38,418 nucleotides of DNA, taken from the NCBI GenBank assembly GCA_937863995.1, contig CALMIK010000005.1:1-38418 (forward strand). The letters are read 5' to 3'. Positions 1 to 6,988 of the stretch are shown piece after piece. Origin of the DNA: an uncultured Chelatococcus sp. GTDB lineage: Bacteria; Pseudomonadota; Alphaproteobacteria; Rhizobiales; Beijerinckiaceae. The notes under the pieces are model-generated. The model had not been told where the DNA came from. It ran no database searches and was given only the letters and a program-made list of their open reading frames with translations. Positions within the stretch are counted from its first letter, which is position 1, and every line of letters begins with the position of its first letter. The position numbers and the translations under genes were made by a program.

Positions 1-244
1 CACCGTCAACGCCGTGCTGCACACCGGCGGGGATGACAGCTTCAGCGTCGGCACCGGCTATCGCTCGCGCGTTTCGGCCGGCGCCGCCGAATTGTTCCTC
101 GACCGCGCCACCTACACCGGCCCCATGCCAGTCGTGCGCGACATCGTGCGCGCCATGGACCGGGCGGGACAACCGCGCTTCGAGGTGAAATCCGTCAGCG
201 ATCGCTACAGCAACCTGCTCGTGCTGTCGCTCAACCAAGCATAA
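1..244 (+). CDS. Hypothetical protein, C-terminal part only
   Basis: The reading frame is open from the first bases of the window to a TAA at 242-244, so only about the last 80 residues are visible and the start lies upstream. I do not recognise the family. The visible part is soluble, with no membrane segment. It lies three bases before the next small gene and just ahead of the terminase genes, on the same strand, so it is probably part of the same phage operon. The internal GTG at 14 is not a convincing start, because the frame continues upstream of it. Confidence 0.6.
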   Translation, partial: TVNAVLHTGGDDSFSVGTGYRSRVSAGAAELFLDRATYTGPMPVVRDIVRAMDRAGQPRFEVKSVSDRYSNLLVLSLNQA

Positions 245-247
245 ATC

Positions 248-469
248 ATGACCCGAGCTGCCGCCAACAACATCGCCAATGCGCTCACCGGCATTGCCGA
301 CCGGCTGGCGATGCTCGCGCCCTCGCATCGTGACCCGGAGCGGTATCACGTCGAGAAAAATGAACTTGTGCACGAATTGCACAAGTTGGCGTGCGAGCTC
401 TATGTCGACGATGGGGTGGCGAAACACCGTGGCATCGTCGACCCCAGGCAGCGGAGAGCGGTGTCATGA
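248..469 (+). CDS. Small phage-associated hypothetical protein (73 aa)
   Basis: A short, mostly helical, charged protein with no recognised domain. It begins three bases after the preceding stop and its TGA overlaps the ATG of the terminase small subunit gene (ATGA at 466-469), which suggests translational coupling in a packaging operon. The frame shift between neighbours and the tight spacing support it as a real gene. Its function is unknown; small genes in this position of phage operons are varied. Confidence 0.6.
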   Translation: MTRAAANNIANALTGIADRLAMLAPSHRDPERYHVEKNELVHELHKLACELYVDDGVAKHRGIVDPRQRRAVS

Positions 470-1071
470 GCGATACGGCAACCGTGCTCCAGCTCGACCG
501 CGACATGCTGGGTGATTTCAGCCGCTATGTGCCGGACCTCGCTGGCAGCGGCCTGATGGTTGACGGCGAAACGTTCGGTGCTTTGATGGGCATCCACCCG
601 CGCACGGTGCGCGATCTGGATAGTCGCGGCATCGTGGTCAAGGTCGACCGCGACCGCTATGATCTTGCTGCATCGCTACGCACTTACGCGTCCCACCTGC
701 GCAACATGGCTGCCGGTCGCGTACCTGGCGATCGGGAACAGGCGGACAACGGCGCGGGCTATCACCGAGACGTTGCGAAGCTCTCTGGTGCTTATGAGCG
801 CGCCCGCCTCAACCGCGCCAAGGCCGACGCCGAGGAACTGAAGAACGCCGCCATGCGTCGCGAGTTGGTGAAGGCGACGGACGTCGAGCGCGAATGGTCG
901 AGCGTGCTACGCGGTCTGCGCTCCCGCATCCTCGCAACCCCGGCCCGCGTGCGCCAGCGCCTGGCGCATCTTTCCGCCAGCGACATCGCCGCGATTGATG
1001 AGGAGCTGCGCTGCGCGCTCGATGAGGTTGCCCGGGGAGATATAGCGGAGGGCGACGACGATGACGCGTGA
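466..1071 (+). CDS. Phage terminase small subunit, Nu1-like
   Basis: A 201-residue protein directly upstream of a GpA-type terminase large subunit, overlapping it by 11 bases. In this family the small subunit recognises the packaging site on phage DNA and recruits the large subunit. A helix-turn-helix-like segment is visible at about residues 35-65 (DGETFGALMGIHPRTVRDLD), as in Nu1/AlpA-type DNA-binding domains. A charged helical region follows (about 100-140), then an acidic tail ending in GDDDDA. The ATG at 466 was chosen over the open frame from 391 because it overlaps the previous stop in a typical ATGA junction. The assignment rests on domain type and position rather than strong motif identity. 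Confidence 0.72.
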   Translation: MSDTATVLQLDRDMLGDFSRYVPDLAGSGLMVDGETFGALMGIHPRTVRDLDSRGIVVKVDRDRYDLAASLRTYASHLRNMAAGRVPGDREQADNGAGYHRDVAKLSGAYERARLNRAKADAEELKNAAMRRELVKATDVEREWSSVLRGLRSRILATPARVRQRLAHLSASDIAAIDEELRCALDEVARGDIAEGDDDDA

Positions 1072-2854
1072 AACCCTAGCCGCGATCCGCCGCAACGCGC
1101 TCGCCGTGCTGATCCCGCCGCCGCGCCGCAGGCTGTCCGACTGGATCGAACAGAACCTCGTGCTGCCCGAAGGCGTCTCCGCGCTGCCGGGCGCGATCCG
1201 GCTCTATGCCTTCCAGCGCGAGATCGCCGACGCCATCGGCGATCCGGCCATCGAGCGCGTGACGCTGGTGAAGCCCGTGCGCGTCGGCTTCACCACGCTG
1301 CTCACCGGTGCGCTCGCCGGCTACGTCGCCAATGATCCCGCGCCGATCCTCGCCCTGCTGCCGACCGAGGCCGATTGTCGCGACTACATGGTATCCGACA
1401 TCGAGCCCATCTTCGATGCCTCGCCCGCGCTCAAGGGGCTGATCGGCGACGAGAAGGACGAGAGCGGGCGGAACACGATCCTGTCGCGCCGCTTCGCGGG
1501 CGGATCGCTGAAGGTTGTCGCCGCCAAGGCACCGCGCAACCTGCGCCGGCATAACGCGCGCGTCCTGTTCGTCGACGAGGCGGACGGCATGGAGGTGACG
1601 GCCGAGGGGCCGCCGATCATGCTCGCGGAGAAGCGGACGCTGTCGTTCCCGGATCGCAAGATCGTCATCGGCTCAACGCCGGTGTTCGAGGAAACCAGCG
1701 CCGTATTGCGCAGCTACGCGCAATCCGACGCCCGCGTCTACGAGGTGCCGTGTCCGCATTGCGGCGGGTTCCATGAACTGAAATGGGCCGACATCCACTG
1801 GCCGGAAGGCAGGCCCGAGGAAGCGCATTTCGTGTGCCCGTCGTGCGGGTGCGTCGTCGAGGAACGGCACAAGGCGGCGATGGTCGCGGCCGGCCGCTGG
1901 CGCGCCACGCGGCCCGAGGTGACCGGGCACGCGGGCTTCCGTCTCAGCGCGCTGATATCGCCACTGGAGAACGCGGCATGGGGCAAGCTCGCGGCCGAGT
2001 TCCTGGGTATGAAGGACGACCCGACCCGCCTGCAAACCTTCGTCAACACGATTCTCGGTGAAGGCTGGCGCGAGGCCGGTGAGGAAATCGACGACACCGA
2101 CCTTGCCGACCGCGCGGAACCGTTCTCGCTCGACGCGCTGCCCGAGGACGTGCTGGCGATCACGGCCGGCGTGGACGTGCAGCACGACCGGCTGGAAATC
2201 ACCTTCATCGGCTGGGCCGAGACCGGCGAGGCGTTCGTGCTGGGGCATGAGATCGTCTGGGGCATGGTCGACGACGCCGACACCTGGCACGGCCTCGATA
2301 ATGCGCTGAAAGCCCGGTTCCCGCATCCGCTGGGCGGCAGGCTCGGCGTCGACGCCGCCGTCATCGATTCTGGCGACGGCGCGACCATGGAGCGCGTATA
2401 CCGCTTCGCCTTCGCCCGGGCGCGCCAGCGCATCCTCGCCGGCAAGGGCGTGACCGGCAACCGGCCGTGGATCGAACAATCGAAATCACACGTCAAGGGC
2501 GGCAAGCTCTGGATCGTCGGCGTCGACGGTTTGAAAAGCCATCTGATGACCCGCCTCACGCGCGGCCGTTCGATCCGCTTTTCCAGCAGCCTGCCGCCGG
2601 CGTGGTTCGAGCAGCTCGCCAGCGAGCGCGTCGTCGTGCGCTACAGCCGGGGCCAGCCCAGCCGCCGCTTCGAGCGCATCTCCGGCCGTCGCGCCGAGGC
2701 GCTGGACTGCACCGTCTATGCCTTCGCCGCCCGACAGGTGCTGACGCCGAACTGGAGCCGCAGGCGCGAGGATCTGCACGCTGTTGCCGGACAGGAGATG
2801 CAGCGGCCAGCGCCGAAACCACGCGTCATCCGATCAAGCTGGATGGAAAATTAA
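1061..2854 (+). CDS. Phage terminase large subunit, GpA family
   Basis: A 597-residue protein of the lambda GpA type, the ATP-driven motor and nuclease that packages and cuts concatemeric phage DNA. A deviant Walker A region (VKPVRVGFTT) sits at about residues 70-79 and a Walker B (VLFVDEAD) at about 168-175. A CPHCGG / CPSCGC pair around 228-270 looks like the zinc-binding insert of this family. The C-terminal half contains acidic residues in contexts such as ITAGVDVQHDRLE and GVDAAVIDSGDG, consistent with the RNase H-like nuclease. The length is normal for the family and no frameshift is seen. It follows the small subunit gene with an 11-base overlap. No head genes follow; the next genes are on the other strand. 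Confidence 0.93.
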   Translation: MTRETLAAIRRNALAVLIPPPRRRLSDWIEQNLVLPEGVSALPGAIRLYAFQREIADAIGDPAIERVTLVKPVRVGFTTLLTGALAGYVANDPAPILALLPTEADCRDYMVSDIEPIFDASPALKGLIGDEKDESGRNTILSRRFAGGSLKVVAAKAPRNLRRHNARVLFVDEADGMEVTAEGPPIMLAEKRTLSFPDRKIVIGSTPVFEETSAVLRSYAQSDARVYEVPCPHCGGFHELKWADIHWPEGRPEEAHFVCPSCGCVVEERHKAAMVAAGRWRATRPEVTGHAGFRLSALISPLENAAWGKLAAEFLGMKDDPTRLQTFVNTILGEGWREAGEEIDDTDLADRAEPFSLDALPEDVLAITAGVDVQHDRLEITFIGWAETGEAFVLGHEIVWGMVDDADTWHGLDNALKARFPHPLGGRLGVDAAVIDSGDGATMERVYRFAFARARQRILAGKGVTGNRPWIEQSKSHVKGGKLWIVGVDGLKSHLMTRLTRGRSIRFSSSLPPAWFEQLASERVVVRYSRGQPSRRFERISGRRAEALDCTVYAFAARQVLTPNWSRRREDLHAVAGQEMQRPAPKPRVIRSSWMEN

Positions 2855-2870
2855 GGGCGCTCAACCGAAC

Positions 2871-3266
2871 TTATTTGAGGGATGATATCTTCAGCGAAGT
2901 CATAGGAAGCTCGAACATTGAGCCACCGGTGACGCTGCCAGCGACTTTTTCTATCGACGGCCACAGCGCTATGAGCCGCTCCGCCTGTTTCAGGACGGGC
3001 GCTTTATAGAGGCCAGGCGAGAGGAACATGCCGATGATGCGCGAGTTCTGAAATGCCTGTTTCTCGGCCTTGTTGCGCGTGATGCGACGATCACCGGAAA
3101 TCATGATCCACCCGCCTTGGCGGCTTAACTCCGCGATCAGGTCGATATCCTTTGTGTTCATCGGGAATCTGTCTCGTAGCGCGACGATTTCTTGACCATC
3201 GCCCATGAGGGCCTGAAGGCATCGCGCCAGCCGGGGAGACAGATTGTTGTCGAACAGGACTTTCAC
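2871..3266 (-). CDS. PIN-like toxin candidate (DUF5615/VapC45-like)
   Basis: A 131-residue protein beginning KVLFDNNLSPRLARCL, with an acidic residue early in strand 1, then KDIDLIAELSRQGGWIMISGD in the middle. This is the pattern of the DUF5615/Mut7-C-like branch of PIN-domain proteins, in which acidic residues bind metal for RNA cleavage. It starts with GTG and overlaps the stop of the upstream regulator gene by four bases (GTGA at 3263-3266), the layout expected for a toxin encoded after its antitoxin. The target is unknown. Its stop lies 17 bases from the terminase stop in convergent orientation. Toxin function is inferred from family and gene pairing. Confidence 0.7.
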   Translation of the reverse strand: MKVLFDNNLSPRLARCLQALMGDGQEIVALRDRFPMNTKDIDLIAELSRQGGWIMISGDRRITRNKAEKQAFQNSRIIGMFLSPGLYKAPVLKQAERLIALWPSIEKVAGSVTGGSMFELPMTSLKISSLK

Positions 3267-3955
3267 GCTGCAAGCGACGCCTCGAACGCCACTGCATCCT
3301 TGACGACGGATAGCGGCACCTCGAACAGCATGGCAACAGCTTTAGCCGATCCTTCCGCCTTGACGGCCTGCGCAAGGGCTATCGTCGGGATGTTGTATTT
3401 CGCGGTTGTCGGTTGGCCGAACACGAGTTCCGGATCGATCACGATTGATGACTTGCCCTTGTACGGGCGCCAGCGGCTAACCGAATCGTTGTCTATGTCG
3501 AGATCCTTGAAGGTACGCTCGATCACGGTCTTGATTGCATATTGCCTGTTCTTCAGGTCCAGAAGGTTCTCATCGCCGGCGACGTTGGCGCTTTCCAGAA
3601 AGATCGTCTTGCCATCGGTGCGGAAACGCCGTGTCGAGAACGGCCGATCATCATCGACGCATTGCCGTGCGTAATCGAGACAATGACGGATGGTTTTCAG
3701 GCCGAGGCCGGCCTCAAGGAAGGCATTGACGAAGCGAAGCTCGATCAGATCACGAAAGCCGAGCTCGACGTGATCATCGTCTCGCGGCAACTGCGGCTCC
3801 CAGAGCGGCTCCACACGACGTTTCTCGCCGTCCTGCGTGTAATTATACCCGCCAAGCCAACGCCGGATATTGCGCACAGGAACGCCCAGCAACCGCGCGG
3901 CATCGCCGGCGGTATAGAAGCCGATACCAAGGGCTGGTGCTACACTCCGTGTCAT
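3263..3955 (-). CDS. MerR-like/DUF433 antitoxin of the PIN-like pair
   Basis: A 230-residue protein with an N-terminal winged-helix motif (FYTAGDAARLLGVPVRNIRRW, about residues 14-34) and a C-terminal region like DUF433 (about 165-230). This resembles the VapB45-type antitoxins that pair with DUF5615-like PIN proteins. The antitoxin would bind its own promoter and neutralise the downstream toxin, with which it overlaps by four bases. I chose the ATG at 3955, shortly before the DNA-binding motif; the frame is open to 4015. An inhibitory role is inferred from the pairing. Confidence 0.65.
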   Translation of the reverse strand: MTRSVAPALGIGFYTAGDAARLLGVPVRNIRRWLGGYNYTQDGEKRRVEPLWEPQLPRDDDHVELGFRDLIELRFVNAFLEAGLGLKTIRHCLDYARQCVDDDRPFSTRRFRTDGKTIFLESANVAGDENLLDLKNRQYAIKTVIERTFKDLDIDNDSVSRWRPYKGKSSIVIDPELVFGQPTTAKYNIPTIALAQAVKAEGSAKAVAMLFEVPLSVVKDAVAFEASLAA

Positions 3956-4182
3956 GGCCTGAAAATGCTTCCTTCTCTCTCTCCTAATGCCACCAGTTAT
4001 CCCCGCCGCTCGCAAAACGTCAAAGGGATAATTCGGAGGCGGTTGGCGAACAAGATGTCAGAGCAACTCCGCATCGAGCGCGGCCAAGTCCGACAGCGCG
4101 GTGGCACGCCCTTCGTCCTGAGCCGTCTTATATGCGAACACGTGTTCTGCCTTGATCCGCCGAATGCGACCGAATGATGCAT

Positions 4183-4479
4183 TCAGTTCGCCTGCCTCAG
4201 CGGCTCGATGCGCTCAATCTCGTCGCCTAACCTGTCAGCAGCCGTTGCCAGTGCGTGGCGGCTCTGGATGTTCAGCCAGAACTGCGCGCTGGTGCCGAAC
4301 AGGCGCGCCAGTCGCAGGGCGGTATCAGGTGTCAGGTCCACCGTCTCGGCTGCCAGCCGCTCAATGCGCGTGCGCGGCACGCTGATGGCCCGCGCCACCG
4401 CGCCGGCGGACAGGCCGAGCGGCTTGATGAACTCCTCCCGGAGGACTTCGCCCGGATGAACAGGGGGCAGCGTGGTCAT
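4183..4479 (-). CDS. higA: HigA-type XRE antitoxin
   Basis: A 98-residue protein that opens with the family signature PPVHPGEVLREEF, followed by a helix-turn-helix (LSAGAVARAISVPRTRIERL) and a C-terminal helical segment (SAQFWLNIQSRHAL) typical of HigA/VapI antitoxins. In working systems HigA represses the operon and blocks HigB, a ribosome-dependent mRNA endonuclease. Here the gene is intact, but the toxin gene that should lie just upstream on the same strand is a remnant (4492-4589). The ATG at 4479 is preferred because GAGGGAG lies seven bases before it; an ATG at 4485 is also possible. It may survive as an orphan antitoxin or as a repressor acting elsewhere. Confidence 0.85.
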   Translation of the reverse strand: MTTLPPVHPGEVLREEFIKPLGLSAGAVARAISVPRTRIERLAAETVDLTPDTALRLARLFGTSAQFWLNIQSRHALATAADRLGDEIERIEPLRQAN

Positions 4480-4491
4480 GATCATACTCCC

Positions 4492-4589
4492 TCAATAGTA
4501 GTCCACCAATTCAACGTTTGCCGGCCCTACTCCGTCCAGCGGAAGCAAATCCGGTACTGGTCGTTGACGTGAACGGAATTTCCGCTCCA
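4492..4589 (-). pseudogene. Remnant of a HigB toxin gene
   Basis: On the minus strand the translation VHVNDQYRICFRWTE matches the C-terminal signature of HigB toxins. It then meets a TAG; a one-base change of frame restores PANVELVDYY and a TGA at 4492-4494, the normal HigB ending. About two thirds of the expected gene upstream is missing. The remnant ends 12 bases before the higA start, the correct place for a higB partner. Truncation and frameshift together indicate an inactive toxin gene. Confidence 0.75.
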
Positions 4590-4596
4590 TAACCCT

Positions 4597-4812
4597 TCAT
4601 ATAGTAATAGGGGTCACATGAAAATATATGCGAATCAATATTGCGGCATGATCGGCCGAAACAATAATGCGCTCATATCTACTTCGCCCAACATCGCCGA
4701 ACCTCTTTTCACATTGGTAATCGATACCCTCAGTTAGCCCAAGTACATCGCCTAATATATGTCGAATTTCTTCATGGTCGAACTCTGAAAGATCGAATAT
4801 TCTACGAGCCAT
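4597..4812 (-). CDS. Small hypothetical protein (71 aa), cargo of a decayed XRE cassette
   Basis: A 71-residue reading frame in locally AT-rich DNA, ending in a beta-like segment (ILIRIYFHVTPITI). I do not recognise the family. It starts 12 bases after the stop of a degraded 3' end of an XRE regulator gene (4825-4923). This parallels the intact regulator and DUF6680 gene just upstream, so it may be a cargo gene of the same cassette type. The frame has no frameshift, but its 3' end abuts the higB remnant, so it may itself be truncated. There is no membrane segment. Confidence 0.45.
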   Translation of the reverse strand: MARRIFDLSEFDHEEIRHILGDVLGLTEGIDYQCEKRFGDVGRSRYERIIVSADHAAILIRIYFHVTPITI

Positions 4813-4824
4813 GTTTACTTTCGC

Positions 4825-4923
4825 TCATTCCTGCCTCTCCCGCAACCGCACGCCTGGCCCGTGGCAGTTCTGGTCGATAAAAAATGCCGATGGCGTCACG
4901 GCAGTGCTAGTCAAGACGATCGC
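4825..4923 (-). pseudogene. 3' remnant of an XRE-family regulator gene
   Basis: On the minus strand this stretch translates to a tail ending FIDQNCHGPGVRLRERQE. That closely matches the end of the intact regulator at 5348-5596, FIEQNGSGPGVRLKERQK. The two are also similar as DNA, including the shared ATGAGCG at the junction with the next gene. The DNA-binding N-terminal half is absent; upstream, after 26 bases, comes the stop of the DUF6680 gene. It is the leftover end of a second regulator gene, probably from recombination between two related cassettes. Confidence 0.75.
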
Positions 4924-4949
4924 CGTTGCATTTTTGTTGAAATAATCAC

Positions 4950-5351
4950 TTAGTGAAGCGTCTGTTGAAGATCGAGGTCCGATACGTAAGTAAGGGCGAT
5001 GCCGGAATCTCTAGCCGTAGCACGGATAAGTTGAATCAACGTTGAAACTCTTTTGTCTCCTTCGTATTGCCGAAAGTCTCGCAGCAGATTGAGAACATGA
5101 GGATTGTGACCATATAGACTAGGAATTGCATTAAGCGCTGAAAAGAAAAGCAAGCGATCGTCGCCATTATTGTATGTCTTAGATAAAACAAATCTATATG
5201 AAACAAGATCATGAACGCATTTTATGCGTAACCTTTTTATCTCTTGATTTCTAATTGTATATATCCCGATATATACGACAGAGATAGTTGCAGACGCGCT
5301 TATGAAGGCAGCCCAGAACTCTCTACTTTGGAAGAAGTCTAGTACGCTCAT
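4950..5351 (-). CDS. Membrane-anchored DUF6680-like protein
   Basis: A 133-residue protein with one N-terminal membrane segment (about residues 12-34) and a cytoplasmic helical part containing LFFSALNAIPSLYG, which resembles the DUF6680 family of unknown function. The gene overlaps the stop of the upstream XRE regulator by four bases (ATGA at 5348-5351), so the pair is probably translated together. The DNA is distinctly AT-rich compared with the backbone, which suggests recent transfer. In accessory regions a small membrane protein coupled to a regulator often has a toxin or defence role, but nothing in the sequence proves that here. Confidence 0.65.
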   Translation of the reverse strand: MSVLDFFQSREFWAAFISASATISVVYIGIYTIRNQEIKRLRIKCVHDLVSYRFVLSKTYNNGDDRLLFFSALNAIPSLYGHNPHVLNLLRDFRQYEGDKRVSTLIQLIRATARDSGIALTYVSDLDLQQTLH

Positions 5352-5596
5352 TTTTGCCGCTCCTTCAACCGCACGCCGGGCCCGCTGCCGTTCTGTTCGA
5401 TGAACTCAACGCCAGCGGAATCGAGGGCAGTGCGGATCGCGGCAATGGCTTCTGCTGAAGCTGCCGGCTTGCCCGTTCCCTCTGCGCGCTTGATGGTCAT
5501 AGTGGACAAGCCAGCGGCTTCTGCTACCTGTGGCTGCGACCATCCCAGCAATGCGCGCGCCGCTCGGAGTTGAGACGCGGTTGTCATTTTCACCAT
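5348..5596 (-). CDS. XRE-family transcriptional regulator
   Basis: An 82-residue protein made almost wholly of one helix-turn-helix domain (SQLRAARALLGWSQPQVAEA, then LSTMTIKRAEG), with a short tail ending GPGVRLKERQK. It belongs to the same short-regulator family as the protein at 23261-23539. Its ATG lies seven bases from a 29-base dyad with perfect 10-base arms (5603-5631). That dyad also faces the divergent small genes, so autoregulation and control of both sides are likely. It is translationally coupled to the DUF6680-like gene. A second start at 5587 is possible. Confidence 0.85.
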   Translation of the reverse strand: MVKMTTASQLRAARALLGWSQPQVAEAAGLSTMTIKRAEGTGKPAASAEAIAAIRTALDSAGVEFIEQNGSGPGVRLKERQK

Positions 5597-5602
5597 TGAC
5601 CT

Positions 5603-5631
5603 AATTAGAACACTGATGCTATGTTCTAATT
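5603..5631. promoter_or_regulatory. Perfect 10-base inverted repeat, likely operator
   Basis: AATTAGAACA at 5603-5612 and its exact reverse complement TGTTCTAATT at 5622-5631 are separated by 9 bases. The dyad lies between the divergently oriented XRE regulator and the small genes from 5677, seven bases upstream of the regulator start codon. The centre-to-centre spacing of 19 bases is close to two helical turns, which suits a dimeric repressor. A 10-base palindrome, TCAGCGCTGA, follows at 5642-5651. Confidence 0.75.
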
Positions 5632-5676
5632 GTATCAGCGATCAGCGCTGACATCAATAGAACCGAGGACATCAGC

Positions 5677-5796
5677 ATGCCGAAACCCACAGTTTCCGCA
5701 ATCGCGGCCTCATGCCTGCAATACGCTGCCGGCACCATCAGTCTCGCCGTCTACCTGGGCGGCATTGGATCAATCTTTTTCGTTTTAGGAGCGTGA
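5677..5796 (+). CDS. Very small hydrophobic protein (39 aa)
   Basis: An ATG-started frame of 39 residues ending at a TGA at 5794-5796. Residues about 18-38 (TISLAVYLGGIGSIFFVLGA) form a likely membrane helix after a short polar N-terminus. It is the first gene of a three-gene run (39, 74 and 94 residues) transcribed away from the XRE regulator across the dyad at 5603-5631, and the next ATG follows two bases after its stop. I do not recognise the family. The compact spacing and controlled position support it as real, but small size keeps confidence low. Confidence 0.45.
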   Translation: MPKPTVSAIAASCLQYAAGTISLAVYLGGIGSIFFVLGA

Positions 5797-5798
5797 TT

Positions 5799-6023
5799 AT
5801 GAGAACGACACCAAACAGCACACGCCGTTCGATCTTGGGCGGTGCGGCTGCCATCGTCGCATTGTTGGGCGCGAGGCGCGTTGATGCCGCCCCGACCGAT
5901 GATGATATCGTGGAAGCCGTCGAGAAGCTCAACGCCAGCCTGATGGCGAGGTCCGGGTGCAAATGGGAATATCTGATCCAAGGGAGCATGATCTGCCTTG
6001 TTCAGCGGGGAGGTGAAGCATGA
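5799..6023 (+). CDS. Small exported protein (74 aa)
   Basis: Residues 1-30 look like a signal peptide, possibly Tat-type: STRRSILGGAAAIVALLG followed by a charged ARRVDA cleavage region. The mature part is only about 44 residues, with two cysteines (GCKWEYL and MICLVQ) that could form a disulfide in the periplasm. The ATG at 5799 follows the preceding stop by two bases and has TAGGAG nine bases upstream; the open frame from 5712 would bury the signal peptide. Its TGA overlaps the next ATG (ATGA at 6020-6023). The function is unknown. Confidence 0.6.
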   Translation: MRTTPNSTRRSILGGAAAIVALLGARRVDAAPTDDDIVEAVEKLNASLMARSGCKWEYLIQGSMICLVQRGGEA

Positions 6024-6304
6024 CGACGTCGGCCTACTCTCTCGACGACATCACCAACGATGCTGCGCACCTCTATGAACTGATCGACGTCGTCACGGAT
6101 ATGGCCATAGGGACCGGCCCGACTGATTTCAGGTCGCCGGAAGATCACGCCAAGTGGATTGCTGGTCGGTTGTCTGCCTTGCTCTGGATCGTTCGGGACC
6201 TTTCGGAGACAATCAAGGATGGCCTGTACGCTCTGCCACCGATGGAGCCACGAGCCCAAGGCGGCCACTCCGAAGCGGAAAAGTCGGTACAGTCGTGTGG
6301 ATAA
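6020..6304 (+). CDS. Small hypothetical protein (94 aa)
   Basis: A 94-residue soluble, mainly helical protein with no recognised domain. It is joined to the previous gene by an ATGA overlap, which suggests that the two products act together. The central part (AKWIAGRLSALLWIVRDLSE) is an amphipathic helix. A long frame on the opposite strand covers the same bases but lacks comparable context. It is the third member of the small operon that reads away from the XRE regulator. Confidence 0.55.
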   Translation: MTTSAYSLDDITNDAAHLYELIDVVTDMAIGTGPTDFRSPEDHAKWIAGRLSALLWIVRDLSETIKDGLYALPPMEPRAQGGHSEAEKSVQSCG

Positions 6305-6424
6305 CGCGCGAGAGGGCGCGGGGTGTTATTGGCGGCCTGGATGGTATCCCACGTGGAGCGCCTAATAAGGCACGCACAAACACAACCCAAGGGGTACAGT
6401 CTGATACTGCGCGCAAAACCTCTA

Positions 6425-6469
6425 TTGACAGACTGTCAGAGGATGGCTACATATTCCTCTGACAGTCTG
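6425..6469 (+). promoter_or_regulatory. Promoter overlapped by a perfect 15-base inverted repeat
   Basis: CAGACTGTCAGAGGA at 6429-6443 and its exact reverse complement at 6455-6469 are separated by 11 bases. A consensus TTGACA (6425-6430) overlaps the left arm. A weak -10 candidate, TACATA (6448-6453), lies in the spacer at a 17-base distance. The regulator gene starts 12 bases after the right arm. A protein bound here would block RNA polymerase, so this is probably the operator for that regulator. Confidence 0.75.
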
Positions 6470-6481
6470 ATGGAGGTTATT

Positions 6482-6988
6482 ATGGATACAGTTCGTCTTC
6501 GCCCCCTCTGTTATGCCCTTGGCTTTAATGCAACTCGCCCCGAGCAATGGATAAGCAGGGGGTATCTGCAACTCAGTGAGGCTGGTGTGCCCGGCAGAGC
6601 CCGCCAACTTACCAAGGGTGATGCCGTAAAGTTACTAGCGCTTGCCGAGCTTGTAGACGCTGGTTTTGACGCTGCAAAAGTTTGGTACGAAGTTCGCTAC
6701 ATTCCGCTCTATAAGTCTGAGACCTTTCTTGTCATATCTACAGGACGTCTTGGGTTAATTATACCAACCAGCGAGCGAGGATCCCCTGCGCCCACCGACG
6801 ACGAATGCAGGAGAGTCCATGTTCCGGGCAGGCTTTACTCAACTAAAGTGCCTCGTGAAAAGCTTCTTGAGACGATCACAGACCCTAACCGGTATGTATC
6901 AGTGATTATAAGCCTCGACAATTTGAAGAGTCGCGTAAACGAGGCCTGGTCGAAGATCGAGAGCAAATCCGATGAAAACGGCCAGTGA
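6482..6988 (+). CDS. MerR-like regulator, probable autorepressor of the element
   Basis: A 168-residue protein whose N-terminal half looks like a MerR-type winged helix: LCYALGFNATRPEQWISRGY, then AVKLLALAELVDAGFDAAKV. The C-terminal half is beta-rich and unrecognised. The ATG at 6482 has GAGG five bases upstream; the longer open frame from 6323 runs through the promoter and dyad and is unlikely to be coding. The AT-rich composition suggests transfer. Given the perfect 15-base dyad over its own promoter and its place before the AlpA-like genes and integrase, a role in controlling excision or integration is plausible but not shown. Confidence 0.6.
   Translation: MDTVRLRPLCYALGFNATRPEQWISRGYLQLSEAGVPGRARQLTKGDAVKLLALAELVDAGFDAAKVWYEVRYIPLYKSETFLVISTGRLGLIIPTSERGSPAPTDDECRRVHVPGRLYSTKVPREKLLETITDPNRYVSVIISLDNLKSRVNEAWSKIESKSDENGQ

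Noticed and set aside
6323..6481. Upstream extension of the MerR-like regulator
   Set aside because: It covers the promoter and perfect dyad; the ATG at 6482 has its own GAGG.
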